Positions 32,625 to 41,691 are shown, counted from the first letter of the stretch. The stretch is 64,000 nt of DNA from G965216905 sp965216905 (GCA_965216905.1 OZ244213.1:868001-932000); one strand, 5' to 3'. The notes: generated by a model not told the origin, from the sequence alone. Made by a program: numbers and translations.

Positions 32625-33622
32625 GTGTCGATCTCCGACCCGAGCAGAAGGCGGCTGCCCTGGTGGTGGCCGTCGGGTCGCGTAACGCCGCCAGCCTGCT
32701 CCAGTTCCTCACCGAAGACGAAGTCGAGCAACTGGCCGGCGAGGTCGCCCGGATCGGACGGCTGAAGCCGGAGATCGTCGAGGGGGTGCTCGAGGAGGTC
32801 TACCGCGAGACCGAGGCGCAACGGCTGCTCGTCGCCGGCGGTATCGACTACGCCCGAGAGTTGCTGTCGGAGTGGCGAGGCGGCCACGGCGGGGAGATCA
32901 TCGAACGGTTGATGGCCGACCTGACCGTCAGCCCCTTTCAGTTCATCAAGGACATCGATCCCGAGCAGCTCGTGCTGATCATGAAGGACGAGCATCCCCA
33001 GACCGTGGCCCTGATCCTCGCCCATCAACCACCGTCATTCGCGGCCCGGGTGCTCGGCGGGTTCGAGCCGGAGATGCAGGCCGAGGTCGCCTTCCGCATG
33101 GCCAACATGGGCCGCACCTCCCCAGATGTGATCCAGCGCGTCGAACAGGCCCTGCAGAGCAGGCTGGGAACCGTGTCGAGCGCCGAGATCGACGTCAAGG
33201 GCGGGGTCGGTGATCTCGCCGAGGTTCTCAACAACACCGACCGCACCACCGAGCGGTCCATCCTGCGGCGCCTCGCCGACGTTGACGCCGGACTGGCCGA
33301 GGCCGTCCGAGCCCTGATGTTCGTCTTCGAGGACATCGCAACACTCGACGATCGCTCGATCCAGAAGCTCATCCAGGAGATCGACAGCAAAGACCTGGCG
33401 CTGGCGATGAAGGGCGTGAGCGGTGAGCTGCAGGACACCATCCTCCGCAACATGTCACAACGAGCATCGGAGACGTTGCTCGAAGAGATCGAGCTTCTCG
33501 GAGCGGTGAAGCGCTCCGACGTGGAAGGCGCCCAGGCGGCCATCGTGGCCATCGTGCGCCGGCTCGAGGACGCCGGGGAGATCATCATCAGCCGGGCCGG
33601 GGAGAGTGATCTCATTGAGTAG
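32621..33622 (+). CDS. fliG: Flagellar motor switch protein FliG
   Basis: 333 residues. N domain: AALVVAVGSRNAASLLQFLT; middle EHPQTVALILAHQPPSFAAR with the EHPQ motif; C domain torque helix with charged residues SILRRLADVDAGLAEAVRAL and RSIQKLIQEIDSKDLALAMK. FliG couples the stator to the C-ring. Overlaps fliF (ATGA) and fliH. Confidence 0.95.
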   Translation: MSVDLRPEQKAAALVVAVGSRNAASLLQFLTEDEVEQLAGEVARIGRLKPEIVEGVLEEVYRETEAQRLLVAGGIDYARELLSEWRGGHGGEIIERLMADLTVSPFQFIKDIDPEQLVLIMKDEHPQTVALILAHQPPSFAARVLGGFEPEMQAEVAFRMANMGRTSPDVIQRVEQALQSRLGTVSSAEIDVKGGVGDLAEVLNNTDRTTERSILRRLADVDAGLAEAVRALMFVFEDIATLDDRSIQKLIQEIDSKDLALAMKGVSGELQDTILRNMSQRASETLLEEIELLGAVKRSDVEGAQAAIVAIVRRLEDAGEIIISRAGESDLIE

Positions 33623-34166
33623 GGTCCTCCGGCAGGCGGCCACGGCGCCGCCGACCTTCATCGGTGACTCCACACCGCGATTCGTCGATCAGGACCTGGC
33701 GGCGATCGTCGAGGAAGCACGACAGGAGGCTTTCGAGCAGGGTCGCCAGCGCGGCCGGCGGGAAGGCCACGACGAGGCACATCAGGCGGCCGAACGGATC
33801 GATGGCGCACTGGCTCGGGCCGCCGAAGCCGCTCGGATCGCCGCGGTCACGACGGTACGAGAAGCCTCGATGGCCGCGGTCGACATCGCCGAGTTCGTTC
33901 TGGGTGGCGAGGCCATCACCCAGCGAGGTCCGATGCGGAGCCGGGTTCTGGCCGTACTCGACCAGCTCGACGATGCCGAAGTCACCGTCCTGCTCCACCC
34001 CTCCGACGTCGCCGAATTCTCCGAGGGTGCGAACCTCCCGCGCGGGTTGCGCGTGCAGGGCGACGCAACGCTGCGGCCCGGCGAGGCCAAGCTCGAGGGT
34101 CGCTGGTCGAGCGTCGACATGACGAGAGCCGCGGCGCTCGGCGTCGTCCGGGAGGCGCTGTCGTGA
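33615..34166 (+). CDS. fliH: Flagellar export apparatus stator protein FliH
   Basis: About 183 residues. A Gln/Glu/Arg-rich coiled coil with small-residue spacing (EARQEAFEQGRQRGRREGHD) is the FliH glycine-repeat region; the C-terminal globular half contains LAVLDQLDDAEVTVLLHPSD. FliH regulates the FliI ATPase. TTG 33615 is preferred for its spacing from GGAGAG; GTG 33606 is possible. Overlaps fliG and fliI. Confidence 0.82.
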   Translation: MSRVLRQAATAPPTFIGDSTPRFVDQDLAAIVEEARQEAFEQGRQRGRREGHDEAHQAAERIDGALARAAEAARIAAVTTVREASMAAVDIAEFVLGGEAITQRGPMRSRVLAVLDQLDDAEVTVLLHPSDVAEFSEGANLPRGLRVQGDATLRPGEAKLEGRWSSVDMTRAAALGVVREALS

Positions 34167-35476
34167 GTTCAGCGATCGCTTCGGTCTTGGAAGACCTCGA
34201 ACCCTGGGTGGTGTCCGGACGGGTGGCCCGGGTCACCGCTGCCGACCTCGAGATCAGGGGTCTCCGTCTCCGAATCGGCGATGCGCTCGAGATCCTCGGC
34301 CGGAACGGCATCGGCAGCGCCCAGGTCGTTGCGCTCGGTACCGAAGGAGCCCATGCCCTCCTGTACGGCGAGACCGACGGCATCGGCCGAGGAGACAAGG
34401 TGCGGCCCGCTCGGCGGAGCCTGTCGATGCCGATGTCTCGCTCGCTGGTCGGGAGGGTCGTGGACGCCCTCGGCCGTCCGATCGACGGCGGACCGCCGCT
34501 CACCGGCGTACCGACGCCCGTCGAGGCTCCGGCTCCGGACCCGCTGGCCCGCACCCGGGTCAATGCCCGCATGCCCACCGGGGTGCGAGTGCTCGACACG
34601 TTCGTCACCACCGCCAAGGGGCAGCGGTTGGGGATCTTCGGGGGCAGTGGCGTCGGGAAATCCACGCTTCTGGGGATGATGGCCCGAGGCACGGGCGCAG
34701 ATGTTGCAGTCTTGGCACTCATCGGTGAGCGCGGCCGTGAGGTTCGAGAGTTCATCGAAGACGAGCTCGGTCCGGACGGCATGTCTCGGTGCATCGTCGT
34801 CGTGGCGACGTCCGACCAGCCACCGCTGATGCGCCTGCGCGCCTCGCTGCTCGCAACCCGAATCGCCGAGTGGTTCGCCGACGACGGAAACGACGTCCTG
34901 TTGATGATGGACTCCCTCACCCGGTTGGCGATGGCTCAGCGCGAGGTCGGGCTGTCGGCCGGCGAACCCCCCACGGCTCGCGGCTACACGCCCTCGGTCT
35001 TCTCGCTCCTGGCCCGGCTGTTGGAGCGGGCAGGGCCACGAGAGCACGGCACGATCACCGGCTTCTACACGGTGCTCGTGGAGGGCGACGACATGGACGA
35101 TCCGATCGCCGACTCCGCCCGATCGATTCTCGACGGGCACATCGTCCTCGACCGGCGACTGGCGGTGGCAGGGCGCTACCCCGCCATCGATCCCCTCGCC
35201 TCGCTCAGTCGCCTGGCCGCCAAGGTCGTCCCCGAGCGGAGACTCGACCTCACCGCTCGTGCACGCGACGTCATGGCCGCCGCCGACGAGGTCCGCGACC
35301 TGGTGGAGGTCGGTGCATACGTACCCGGTACCAACCCACTCGCCGACCGAGGCCTGGCCGCCGCACCACACCTGATCGAATTCATGAAGCAACGCCCCTC
35401 GGAACGCACCGACTTCGAAGCGTCGTGGAACTCCTTGGAGGCACTGCGAGACGTCATCACCGGAGGAACGCCATGA
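34163..35476 (+). CDS. fliI: Flagellum-specific export ATPase FliI
   Basis: 437 residues, an F1-beta-like ATPase. Walker A LGIFGGSGVGKSTLLGMMAR, the catalytic-Glu region ALIGERGREVREFIED, Walker B DVLLMMDSLTRLAMAQREV, then TARGYTPSVFSLLARLLERA. The C-terminal HIVLDRRLAVAGRYPAIDPL identifies it as a type III export ATPase rather than ATP synthase. Hexameric at the base of the export gate. Overlaps fliH and fliJ. Confidence 0.95.
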   Translation: MSSAIASVLEDLEPWVVSGRVARVTAADLEIRGLRLRIGDALEILGRNGIGSAQVVALGTEGAHALLYGETDGIGRGDKVRPARRSLSMPMSRSLVGRVVDALGRPIDGGPPLTGVPTPVEAPAPDPLARTRVNARMPTGVRVLDTFVTTAKGQRLGIFGGSGVGKSTLLGMMARGTGADVAVLALIGERGREVREFIEDELGPDGMSRCIVVVATSDQPPLMRLRASLLATRIAEWFADDGNDVLLMMDSLTRLAMAQREVGLSAGEPPTARGYTPSVFSLLARLLERAGPREHGTITGFYTVLVEGDDMDDPIADSARSILDGHIVLDRRLAVAGRYPAIDPLASLSRLAAKVVPERRLDLTARARDVMAAADEVRDLVEVGAYVPGTNPLADRGLAAAPHLIEFMKQRPSERTDFEASWNSLEALRDVITGGTP

Positions 35477-35904
35477 GGCGGGGGAATCCGTTCAGCGTCT
35501 TGACCCGGCTGCGCGCCATCGAGGAGCGCCAAGCTCGTGCATCGCTGGCCCACGCCCGCACTGCGCATGACCGAGCGAGACGCCGACTCGAAGAGTTCCA
35601 GGAGGCCCACGCCGGCCGTCCACTGCCGGCCGAGACCATGCTCCCGATCGAACTCCGGTCGCTTCAGCTGCGCGGAATCCGCTCACACGAGGACCTTCTC
35701 GACGCGGCCGAGGCCCATGAGCAATCGAGACAACGCATGGAGCGCAAGGCGGCCGAGTGGCGCCGCGCCGCCGACGACCTCGAGGCGGTCGAACGGCTCG
35801 AATCCAAACGCCGGGAGGAAGCGGCGCGGCACGCCCGAACCGCCGCGGAACGCGCCCTCGAGGATCTCCACGTCAGTCTCCGGGAACGAGATGTGAGCCC
35901 ATGA
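35473..35904 (+). CDS. fliJ: Flagellar export protein FliJ
   Basis: 143 residues, almost wholly a charged coiled coil: FSVLTRLRAIEERQARASLA, then HEQSRQRMERKAAEWRRAAD. FliJ proteins diverge strongly but share this layout and this position after fliI. It links FliI to FlhA. Overlaps fliI and the transglycosylase gene by four bases each. Confidence 0.8.
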   Translation: MRRGNPFSVLTRLRAIEERQARASLAHARTAHDRARRRLEEFQEAHAGRPLPAETMLPIELRSLQLRGIRSHEDLLDAAEAHEQSRQRMERKAAEWRRAADDLEAVERLESKRREEAARHARTAAERALEDLHVSLRERDVSP

Positions 35905-36554
35905 GCATCGAGAGCATCCAGGCCGTCATGTCCCGAGTGGCGACCATTCGTGGCCTCGTTCCGGCGACATCGCCCGCGTCACGCTTCCAGGCGTCGCTCG
36001 CCCAAGCCATCGCCGAAGACGCCGCCGCGGGTCGCGACGGGTCACCGGCGCCGGTCCGGACCGACGTCGGACTCGCGGGAGCGTCCATGTCGACCGGACC
36101 CGGAATGGCCCATGCTGCGCCCTCCGCCGGGCTCGACGCAAGCTGGTCGGACCGGCTTCCCCCCCAGGCCCGGCAATGGGTCGAGCCGATCGAGATGGCC
36201 GCCCGCAAGGCCGGCCTGGATCCGAGGTTGCTGGCGGCTGTCGTCTGGACGGAATCCGGATTCGATCCCGACGCCGTCTCACACGTCGGCGCGATCGGGC
36301 TGGCACAACTCATGCCCGGCACCGCGGAGGCACTCGGCGTCGATCCAACCGATCCCGTCGAGAACCTCGAAGGCGGTGCCCGCTTCCTCGCCTCGATGAT
36401 TCGTCGATTCGGCTCCGCCGAACTCGGACTCGCCGCCTACAACGCCGGGCCGACGCGAGTGGCCACCGCCGGCGGCATCCCCAACATTCCCGAGACCCTC
36501 GCCTACGTACCCAAGGTCTTGGATCGATATCAGCAACTCGGAGGACAGACATGA
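35901..36554 (+). CDS. Flagellum-associated lytic transglycosylase (SLT domain)
   Basis: 217 residues. Residues about 100-215 form an SLT domain: LDPRLLAAVVWTESGFDPDA with the catalytic Glu, VGAIGLAQLMPGTAEALGV, and LAAYNAGPTRVATAGG. It cleaves glycan strands so that the rod can pass the wall, the job FlgJ does in other species. No signal peptide; the N-terminal IESIQAVMSRVATIRGLV matches the start of the M15 peptidase at 24976, hinting at a shared export or docking signal. Embedded between fliJ and fliK. Confidence 0.88.
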   Translation: MSIESIQAVMSRVATIRGLVPATSPASRFQASLAQAIAEDAAAGRDGSPAPVRTDVGLAGASMSTGPGMAHAAPSAGLDASWSDRLPPQARQWVEPIEMAARKAGLDPRLLAAVVWTESGFDPDAVSHVGAIGLAQLMPGTAEALGVDPTDPVENLEGGARFLASMIRRFGSAELGLAAYNAGPTRVATAGGIPNIPETLAYVPKVLDRYQQLGGQT

Positions 36555-37708
36555 TCGGATTCCCCACCACGCCGTCGGTTCCGCCGGCCTCGAGCGGCGA
36601 GAGTCCCGCCCCACCGACGGACGGGGCATTCGCCGAGATGCTCGGCCGCGGACTGGGGTCCCAGCTCATCGGCCGTTTCGCCGCCGGACTCGACTCCACC
36701 GATGGCGCAGCGGTTCCGGCACCGAGCGTCGAAGCCACCGACCACGCCGAGACGTCCGCGGATCGGGCGGGCGAGGCGGCACTCGTCGCCGGCGCCGCCC
36801 TGATGGGTTTGCTGCACCAGGCCGGCCGCACCGACCGCACGGAGGCACCGGCGCAACGCGCCGTGGCCGCCGGCGGACACGTCGGACTCGGTGGCCTCGG
36901 ATCCGCCGGAATCGGTGCGAGGACCATCACCACCGGTGCCGGCATGCCGGCACCGGTGCCGGACACCGACCCGGCGACGGGGAGGGGCGGTACGCCCACT
37001 CAGCTCCTCCCGACATCCGCGCCGAGTCTTCGGACGGTCGACCCGACCATGCCTGCGGCGACGCCGGTCCCGACGCCGATCCCGACGGGCCTCGGAACCG
37101 GTGGTGCGTCGGCATCGACGCTCGCCCCCGTGAGACCTTCCGAGGTGGATGGAACGAACCCCATGAGCCGGCCGGTCATCATCGACGACCTCCGACCGGT
37201 TCGTCACCGCACCACCGCACCGGTGATCACCACCGACGGACCAGATCCCGCCACCGACGTCCATCCGCTCGGCAGTGGCGTCTCTGCGCCCGGCGACGCC
37301 GGCGTCGAGAGCACAACCGCCGCCACCACGGGAGCTCCGACCGCCCGTTTCGACACGATGGTCGACCGGGTGGTGAAGCTCGTGCAGATGCAGTCCCAGC
37401 TCCCACCTCCCCGCTCGATCAGCGTCGACCTCCCCGAGATGGAGGGGCTGCGCCTCGTGGTGTCCATGCGCTCGGATGGTTCCGTCCACCTCGCACCTGC
37501 CGGGAGCAATTCCCAGCAAGCGTCGGTGTCGAATCTCCTGACCGCCGTGAAGGACGCCCTGAGTGAACAGGGCTTCGACCTGGCGTCGGACGGCCAGGGT
37601 CGCCACCAAGAGCGCCGGAGCCAGGACCCGCAATCCGACCTTCCGCCCCGACCTTTCCGCCCGCGCCGGATATGGGCACGCCAGTCCGGTGCCGAACTGC
37701 GCATCTGA
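36551..37708 (+). CDS. fliK: Flagellar hook-length control protein FliK
   Basis: 385 residues. Residues 1-270 are a low-complexity Ala/Pro/Thr/Gly-rich ruler segment. The C-terminal domain contains SISVDLPEMEGLRLVVSMRS, GSVHLAPAG and LLTAVKDALSEQGFDL, equivalent to the FliK_C LxPPxLGxVxV core, though the usual PPELG wording is lost. Controls hook length and the export switch at FlhB. ATG 36551 overlaps the transglycosylase stop. Confidence 0.8.
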   Translation: MIGFPTTPSVPPASSGESPAPPTDGAFAEMLGRGLGSQLIGRFAAGLDSTDGAAVPAPSVEATDHAETSADRAGEAALVAGAALMGLLHQAGRTDRTEAPAQRAVAAGGHVGLGGLGSAGIGARTITTGAGMPAPVPDTDPATGRGGTPTQLLPTSAPSLRTVDPTMPAATPVPTPIPTGLGTGGASASTLAPVRPSEVDGTNPMSRPVIIDDLRPVRHRTTAPVITTDGPDPATDVHPLGSGVSAPGDAGVESTTAATTGAPTARFDTMVDRVVKLVQMQSQLPPPRSISVDLPEMEGLRLVVSMRSDGSVHLAPAGSNSQQASVSNLLTAVKDALSEQGFDLASDGQGRHQERRSQDPQSDLPPRPFRPRRIWARQSGAELRI

Positions 37709-37717
37709 GGAGCCGCC

Positions 37718-38146
37718 ATGATCGATCCCATCTCGTCCTCGCTTCCAACGGCACCGGCATCGTCCGGAGCCCTGGGACAGCTCGGCAGTGACGCCTTCCT
37801 GAAGCTCCTGGTCGCTCAGCTGCGCTACCAGAACCCCATGAATCCGGGCGACGGAGCGTCCATGCTCGAGCAGACGGCTCAGTTCACGACCGTCGAGACA
37901 CTGCAGTCGATCGCGCAGATGAACCAGCGGCTGATGGGCTTTCAGCAGGTCAGCATGTCGCTCGGCATCGTTGGCAAACCGGTCACGGCGCTCGGACTCG
38001 ATGCGGCGCCCGTCGAGGGTGTCGTCGAATCGATCCGCTTCACCGCCGACGGTCCCCTGCTCCGCCTCGAAGGCGGCGAAGAGATACCGATGGACAACGT
38101 CCTGACCGTCGAGTCCCCCGCGGAGCCGGCGACCCCCGTCGAGTGA
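37718..38146 (+). CDS. flgD: Flagellar hook cap / assembly scaffold FlgD
   Basis: 142 residues, a short FlgD. The N-terminal block LGSDAFLKLLVAQLRYQNPMNP and LEQTAQFTTVETLQSI is diagnostic. After MSLGIVGKPVTALGLD there is a small beta domain only, without the long FnIII/tudor insert of proteobacterial FlgD. Last gene of the basal-body operon; a 142-base gap with a sigma-28-type promoter follows. Confidence 0.92.
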   Translation: MIDPISSSLPTAPASSGALGQLGSDAFLKLLVAQLRYQNPMNPGDGASMLEQTAQFTTVETLQSIAQMNQRLMGFQQVSMSLGIVGKPVTALGLDAAPVEGVVESIRFTADGPLLRLEGGEEIPMDNVLTVESPAEPATPVE

Positions 38147-38198
38147 CACCCGGCAGTCCTCTGCCGCACGCGACCACCCGGAACGGGCATCCCGTTGG

Positions 38199-38225
38199 TT
38201 AACAACCGACGCAAAGTCCCGACAG
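38199..38225 (+). promoter_or_regulatory. Sigma-28-type promoter of the flbD-motAB-fliL operon
   Basis: TTAA (38199-38202), 15 bases, CCCGACAG (38218-38225). The first -10 base is C rather than G. Transcription would start near 38232, 57 bases before the flbD ATG. Confidence 0.6.
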
Positions 38226-38288
38226 TGACTCCGAGACATTTCATCGAACCAAACGGATTTGGACGCAGAGCACAAGGAGGTGCGAGCG

Positions 38289-38543
38289 ATGATCCCCATA
38301 ACGCCCATCCCGGGCGGCGCCCTGGTGCTGCTCGAGGCAGACCGAATCGAAGCCGTCGAGGCCGCCGATGACACGGTCGTGGTGCTCACGGATCGTCGAC
38401 GGGTGGTCGTCACCGAGTCCCCCGAAGCGATCGTCGCCTCCATCCATCGTGCCCGTGCCGGTCGCCTGGCCCGAGCCAGCGCGCACCGGGTCTGCACCGA
38501 GGCGGAAGTCCTGGAGTTTCGACCCCGGGCGGTGGCCGGATGA
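38289..38543 (+). CDS. flbD: FlbD/SwrD-family protein (copy 1, diverged)
   Basis: 84 residues. The FlbD core is VLLEADRIEAVEAADDTVVVLTDRRRVVVTES, split over two strands, where the family normally reads NADLIExIExxPDT. AAGGAGG stands eight bases before ATG 38289. Small FlbD/SwrD proteins lie next to motA in many Gram-positives and raise flagellar power in Bacillus subtilis. This copy has lost the usual N-D-L-I-E wording; a more typical one is at 61078. Overlaps motA (ATGA). Confidence 0.75.
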   Translation: MIPITPIPGGALVLLEADRIEAVEAADDTVVVLTDRRRVVVTESPEAIVASIHRARAGRLARASAHRVCTEAEVLEFRPRAVAG

Positions 38544-39334
38544 CCACCATCCTGGGAATCGTCATCGCCCTCATCAGCATCGTCGTGGCGACGATCATGG
38601 ACGGGAACTCGTTCGGAGCGCTCATCGGCCCGTCGTCGCTGGTGTTGGTGGTGGTCGGCTCCATCGGTGTTTCCCTGTCCGGGTTTCAGATCGTCGACAT
38701 CAAGCGAGTACCAAAGGGCATCATCCTCTCCTTCACGGGCAAGGAACAGGACCCCGGTGACGCGGTGGACGAGCTGATGGCGCTCGCCGAGGTCGCTCGC
38801 AAGGAGGGCGTCCTCGCCCTCGAGAGCAAGCTGGAGGGGCTCGACGACGAGTTCATGAGAGCCGGACTGCAACAGATCGTGGACGGTGTCGACGCCGACG
38901 CGGTGCGCGACACCATGGAGATCGAGCTGCAATCCCTGGATGAGCGGCACCAGCCGGTGATCGCCTTCGTGAAAACCATGGGCGGATATGCACCGACGAT
39001 GGGCATGATCGGGACGGTCGTCGGCCTGATCAACATGTTGGGGAACCTGTCCGATCCCGCCCAGCTGGGCTTGGGCATGTCGGTGGCGCTCCTGACGACC
39101 CTCTACGGGGTGATCTTCGCCAACCTGGTCTTCCTGCCCATCGCCGCAAAGCTCCAACGGCTCCACACGCTCGAGGTGTCGTACCGCGAGATCGTGATGG
39201 ACGGCGTTCTCGCCGTGCAGGCCGGTGCCAGCCCGCGCATGCTCGTCGAACGTCTCGAGTCGTATCTGGTGCCGTCCGCTCGGGTTGGCCACCAAGAACG
39301 GTCCAAGCGGGCCGATGGGACGAAGGCTGCCTGA
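38540..39334 (+). CDS. motA: Flagellar stator protein MotA
   Basis: 264 residues with four membrane helices (about 3-22, 30-48, 150-172, 185-205). Between helices 2 and 3 lies the cytoplasmic FliG-contact loop with ARKEGVLALESKLEGLDDEF; the third helix carries GGYAPTMGMIGTVVGLINML with the conserved Pro. Forms the ion channel with MotB. Its stop shares a base with the motB ATG. Confidence 0.95.
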   Translation: MTTILGIVIALISIVVATIMDGNSFGALIGPSSLVLVVVGSIGVSLSGFQIVDIKRVPKGIILSFTGKEQDPGDAVDELMALAEVARKEGVLALESKLEGLDDEFMRAGLQQIVDGVDADAVRDTMEIELQSLDERHQPVIAFVKTMGGYAPTMGMIGTVVGLINMLGNLSDPAQLGLGMSVALLTTLYGVIFANLVFLPIAAKLQRLHTLEVSYREIVMDGVLAVQAGASPRMLVERLESYLVPSARVGHQERSKRADGTKAA

Positions 39335-40191
39335 TGGCACGCCGGGAGCGGGCCAAGCCCGAGGAAGACAACGAGCTCCGGTGGCTCACCACCTACGGCG
39401 ACGTGGTCACGCTCCTCCTGGCGTTCTTTGTGATGCTGTACGCCATCTCACAGGTGGACCAGCAGAAGTTCCAGTTGTTCGTCACGGGCCTGGCCGATCC
39501 CTTCGGGAACCCGGCGTCGGCACAGGGCTTGCTGACCGACGGTGCGTCGATTCTGGCCGGCGCCTACTCCGACCCTTCCGCCGGCCAGGCCGACGGCGAC
39601 GAGGGAATCGAGGGTGTCGCCCTGCTGGACGGCATGCCCGACATCAACCGGCAGACCGACGAAGCCAGCCAAGACGGGGAGGACGCACAGCAGGCGGACG
39701 ACTCTCGGACGCTCGACACGGCCGAGGAGTTTCAAGAGGTCCGCGAGGCGGTGGTGGAGGCGCTGTCGAACGCCGGGTTTGGCGAGGTCGTCGACTTCCA
39801 GGTGGACCAGCGGGGCCTGACGATCGCCATCGCCACCGACGACGTGCTGTTCGCGTCCGGGTCTCCGAACATCGGGCCCCGCGGCGAGGACATCATCGCC
39901 GCCCTGGCACCGACCCTCACGGCATTCGACAACCCGATCCTGGTCGAAGGACACACCGACAACGTGCCGCTGGACACCGGTGGATACGACAACTGGAACC
40001 TGTCGACCGATCGCGCCCTGGCCGTCCTCAAGCTGTTGGTCGACGGCCATGGCATCGATCCGTCGCGCATGGCCGCGACGGGGTACGGCGAGTTCCAACC
40101 CAAGCAAAGCAACGAAACCAACAACGGAAAGGCGGTGAACCGGCGTGTCGACCTGGTGATCGTCGCCGACGGAGGTGATCCCAATGGATGA
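39334..40191 (+). CDS. motB: Flagellar stator protein MotB
   Basis: 285 residues. A short basic N terminus is followed by one membrane helix, TYGDVVTLLLAFFVMLYAIS, with the ion-binding Asp in YGD. The C-terminal OmpA-like peptidoglycan-binding domain shows FASGSPNIGPRGEDIIAAL and EGHTDNVPLDTGGYDNWNLS then GYGEFQP. A long acidic plug/linker lies between. Ion type (proton or sodium) cannot be decided by eye. Overlaps fliL by eight bases. Confidence 0.95.
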   Translation: MARRERAKPEEDNELRWLTTYGDVVTLLLAFFVMLYAISQVDQQKFQLFVTGLADPFGNPASAQGLLTDGASILAGAYSDPSAGQADGDEGIEGVALLDGMPDINRQTDEASQDGEDAQQADDSRTLDTAEEFQEVREAVVEALSNAGFGEVVDFQVDQRGLTIAIATDDVLFASGSPNIGPRGEDIIAALAPTLTAFDNPILVEGHTDNVPLDTGGYDNWNLSTDRALAVLKLLVDGHGIDPSRMAATGYGEFQPKQSNETNNGKAVNRRVDLVIVADGGDPNG

Positions 40192-40624
40192 GGCCCCGAA
40201 GAAGGGCAAGAAGAAGCTGATCATCATGGTGGTCGGCGCAGCCGCAGTCGCCGGAGGAGCGTTCTTCTTCCTCAGCGGTGGCGACGAAGCGGCGGCCGAA
40301 GAGCCGGAGGTGGTCGAGGTCGTCGAAGGCCCCGTGATCGAGGGCGATCAGATGACCGTCAACCTGGCCGACGACGAGCCGCGCTATGCGCGATTGAAGT
40401 TTGCAGTCGTGCTTCCCGAAGGCAGCGACTCCGCCGCTGTCGGTGAACGGATCCCCCTCCTCAAGGACGCCATTCTCGACGTCGTGTCCGAGTACGACGC
40501 CGAGGCCTTGCGGGCACCGTCCGCCCTGGATGAGCTCCGGACCGAATTCACCGAGCGTTCGGCCTCCGTATGGCCCGACGGCGAAGTTCTCCGAGTGGTG
40601 ATCACCGAGCTGCTCGTGCAGTAG
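40184..40624 (+). CDS. fliL: Flagellar basal body protein FliL
   Basis: 146 residues. A Lys-rich start (EAPKKGKKKLIIMVV) leads into a membrane helix at about 12-30; the outer domain has an acidic linker, then YARLKFAVVLPEGSD and RIPLLKDAILDVVSEYDAEA, typical of FliL. Surrounds the stator and supports torque. ATG 40184 is used; an ATG nine bases upstream would only add three residues. Confidence 0.88.
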   Translation: MDEAPKKGKKKLIIMVVGAAAVAGGAFFFLSGGDEAAAEEPEVVEVVEGPVIEGDQMTVNLADDEPRYARLKFAVVLPEGSDSAAVGERIPLLKDAILDVVSEYDAEALRAPSALDELRTEFTERSASVWPDGEVLRVVITELLVQ

Positions 40625-40663
40625 CCGGCACCGATCACCTCCGATCCCGCCCCGGTTGCCTCC

Positions 40664-40690
40664 TTTAGCGGGAGGCGGTCGTGCCGACGG
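40664..40690 (+). promoter_or_regulatory. Sigma-28-type promoter of the fliMNOPQR operon
   Basis: TTTA (40664-40667), 15 bases, GCCGACGG (40683-40690). Because transcription should start near 40697, the fliM start must lie downstream of this, which settles the choice of TTG 40747. Confidence 0.65.
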
Positions 40691-40746
40691 TGTCTCGGAC
40701 GCGCACCGCGCCGTCGTACACGAAGGATCGACATCGGAGGTCACCG

Positions 40747-41691
40747 TTGGCCAGCCCTGCCGGCGGCACCCAAGCCATCGCCCCCGACGCGGCCGAAGCC
40801 GGCCGCGACCGCAGGCTGCGCCCATTCGACTTCCGCAACCCTTCGAAGATGGGGCGTGACGAGCTTCGACGGCTCGAACTGACGCACGACACATTTGCAC
40901 GGACCATGGGGACCGCCCTGTCGAGCAGGCTCCGGACGCTGGTGCGATTCGAGCTGCTCGCAGTCGACCAGATGATCTACGACGAGTTGATCCGGTCGAT
41001 GCCGAACCCCACCGTCATCGCCCAGTTGACGATGGACCCCCTGCCCGGAACCGCACTCCTCGAGATGAGCACGTCGTCGGCGCTCACCCTCGTCGATCGA
41101 CTGCTCGGTGGCATCGGCCGGCCCGGTCTCCTGCGACGTCCGACAGAGCTCGAGTCGGCGCTCATCACCGACCTCGTCCGGCATGCCGAAGGTGCCCTGG
41201 CGGGCACATTCGAGCCGGTACTGGCCATCGAACCGGCGCTCCGCGGCATCGAGTTCAACCCGAACTTCGTCCAGGCCGCCAACCCGCCCGAGATGGTGGT
41301 CGTGATGTCCTATTCGATGTCCATCCTCGAAGGCCACCGATCCGAAGGACTGGTCACGCTCACCTACCCCGCCGCACTGCTCACCACCGCCTGGGAGCTG
41401 GAACCGGCGACCGACAGCCCTCGGCCGGCGCTGAGCCCCGGCTCGATTCCGAACGCAGCCTTGGCAGCATCCCTCCCCGACCTGTCCGTACCACTCGCCG
41501 CCCGCCTCCGGTCATCGGACATCAGCGCCGCCGACCTCGACGATCTCCGGCCCGGCGACGTGATCACCCTCGATCACGGCGTCGACGAGCCGGTCATCGG
41601 TGTCGTCGAGGGATCGGCGCTCGTCGAGGGCCGACTGGGCCGCAAAGGAAAGAACATGGCACTCGAGATCACCCAATGGAGGACCTCATGA
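40747..41691 (+). CDS. fliM: Flagellar motor switch protein FliM
   Basis: 314 residues from TTG 40747, which has GGAGGT five bases ahead; the in-frame GTG 40681 lies upstream of the predicted transcript. FliM middle-domain features: RPFDFRNPSKMGRDELRRLE, THDTFARTMGTALSSRLRTL, TALLEMSTSSALTLVDRLLG then GRPGLLRRPTELESALITDL. The C-terminal SpoA part has LRPGDVITLDHGVDEPVIGV. The N terminus does not show the LSQxEIDALL peptide that binds phosphorylated CheY. Overlaps fliN (ATGA). Confidence 0.93.
   Translation: MASPAGGTQAIAPDAAEAGRDRRLRPFDFRNPSKMGRDELRRLELTHDTFARTMGTALSSRLRTLVRFELLAVDQMIYDELIRSMPNPTVIAQLTMDPLPGTALLEMSTSSALTLVDRLLGGIGRPGLLRRPTELESALITDLVRHAEGALAGTFEPVLAIEPALRGIEFNPNFVQAANPPEMVVVMSYSMSILEGHRSEGLVTLTYPAALLTTAWELEPATDSPRPALSPGSIPNAALAASLPDLSVPLAARLRSSDISAADLDDLRPGDVITLDHGVDEPVIGVVEGSALVEGRLGRKGKNMALEITQWRTS

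Noticed and set aside
38272..38281. CsrA site over the flbD ribosome binding site
   Set aside because: ACAAGGAGGT is identical to the fliC site, but a nearly identical run (ACAAGGAGGA) precedes acoA, so this is a common Shine-Dalgarno context; without a second site the case is weak.
36530..39340. 936-residue minus-strand open frame
   Set aside because: Antisense to fliK, flgD, flbD and motA; composition is that of a high-GC shadow frame.
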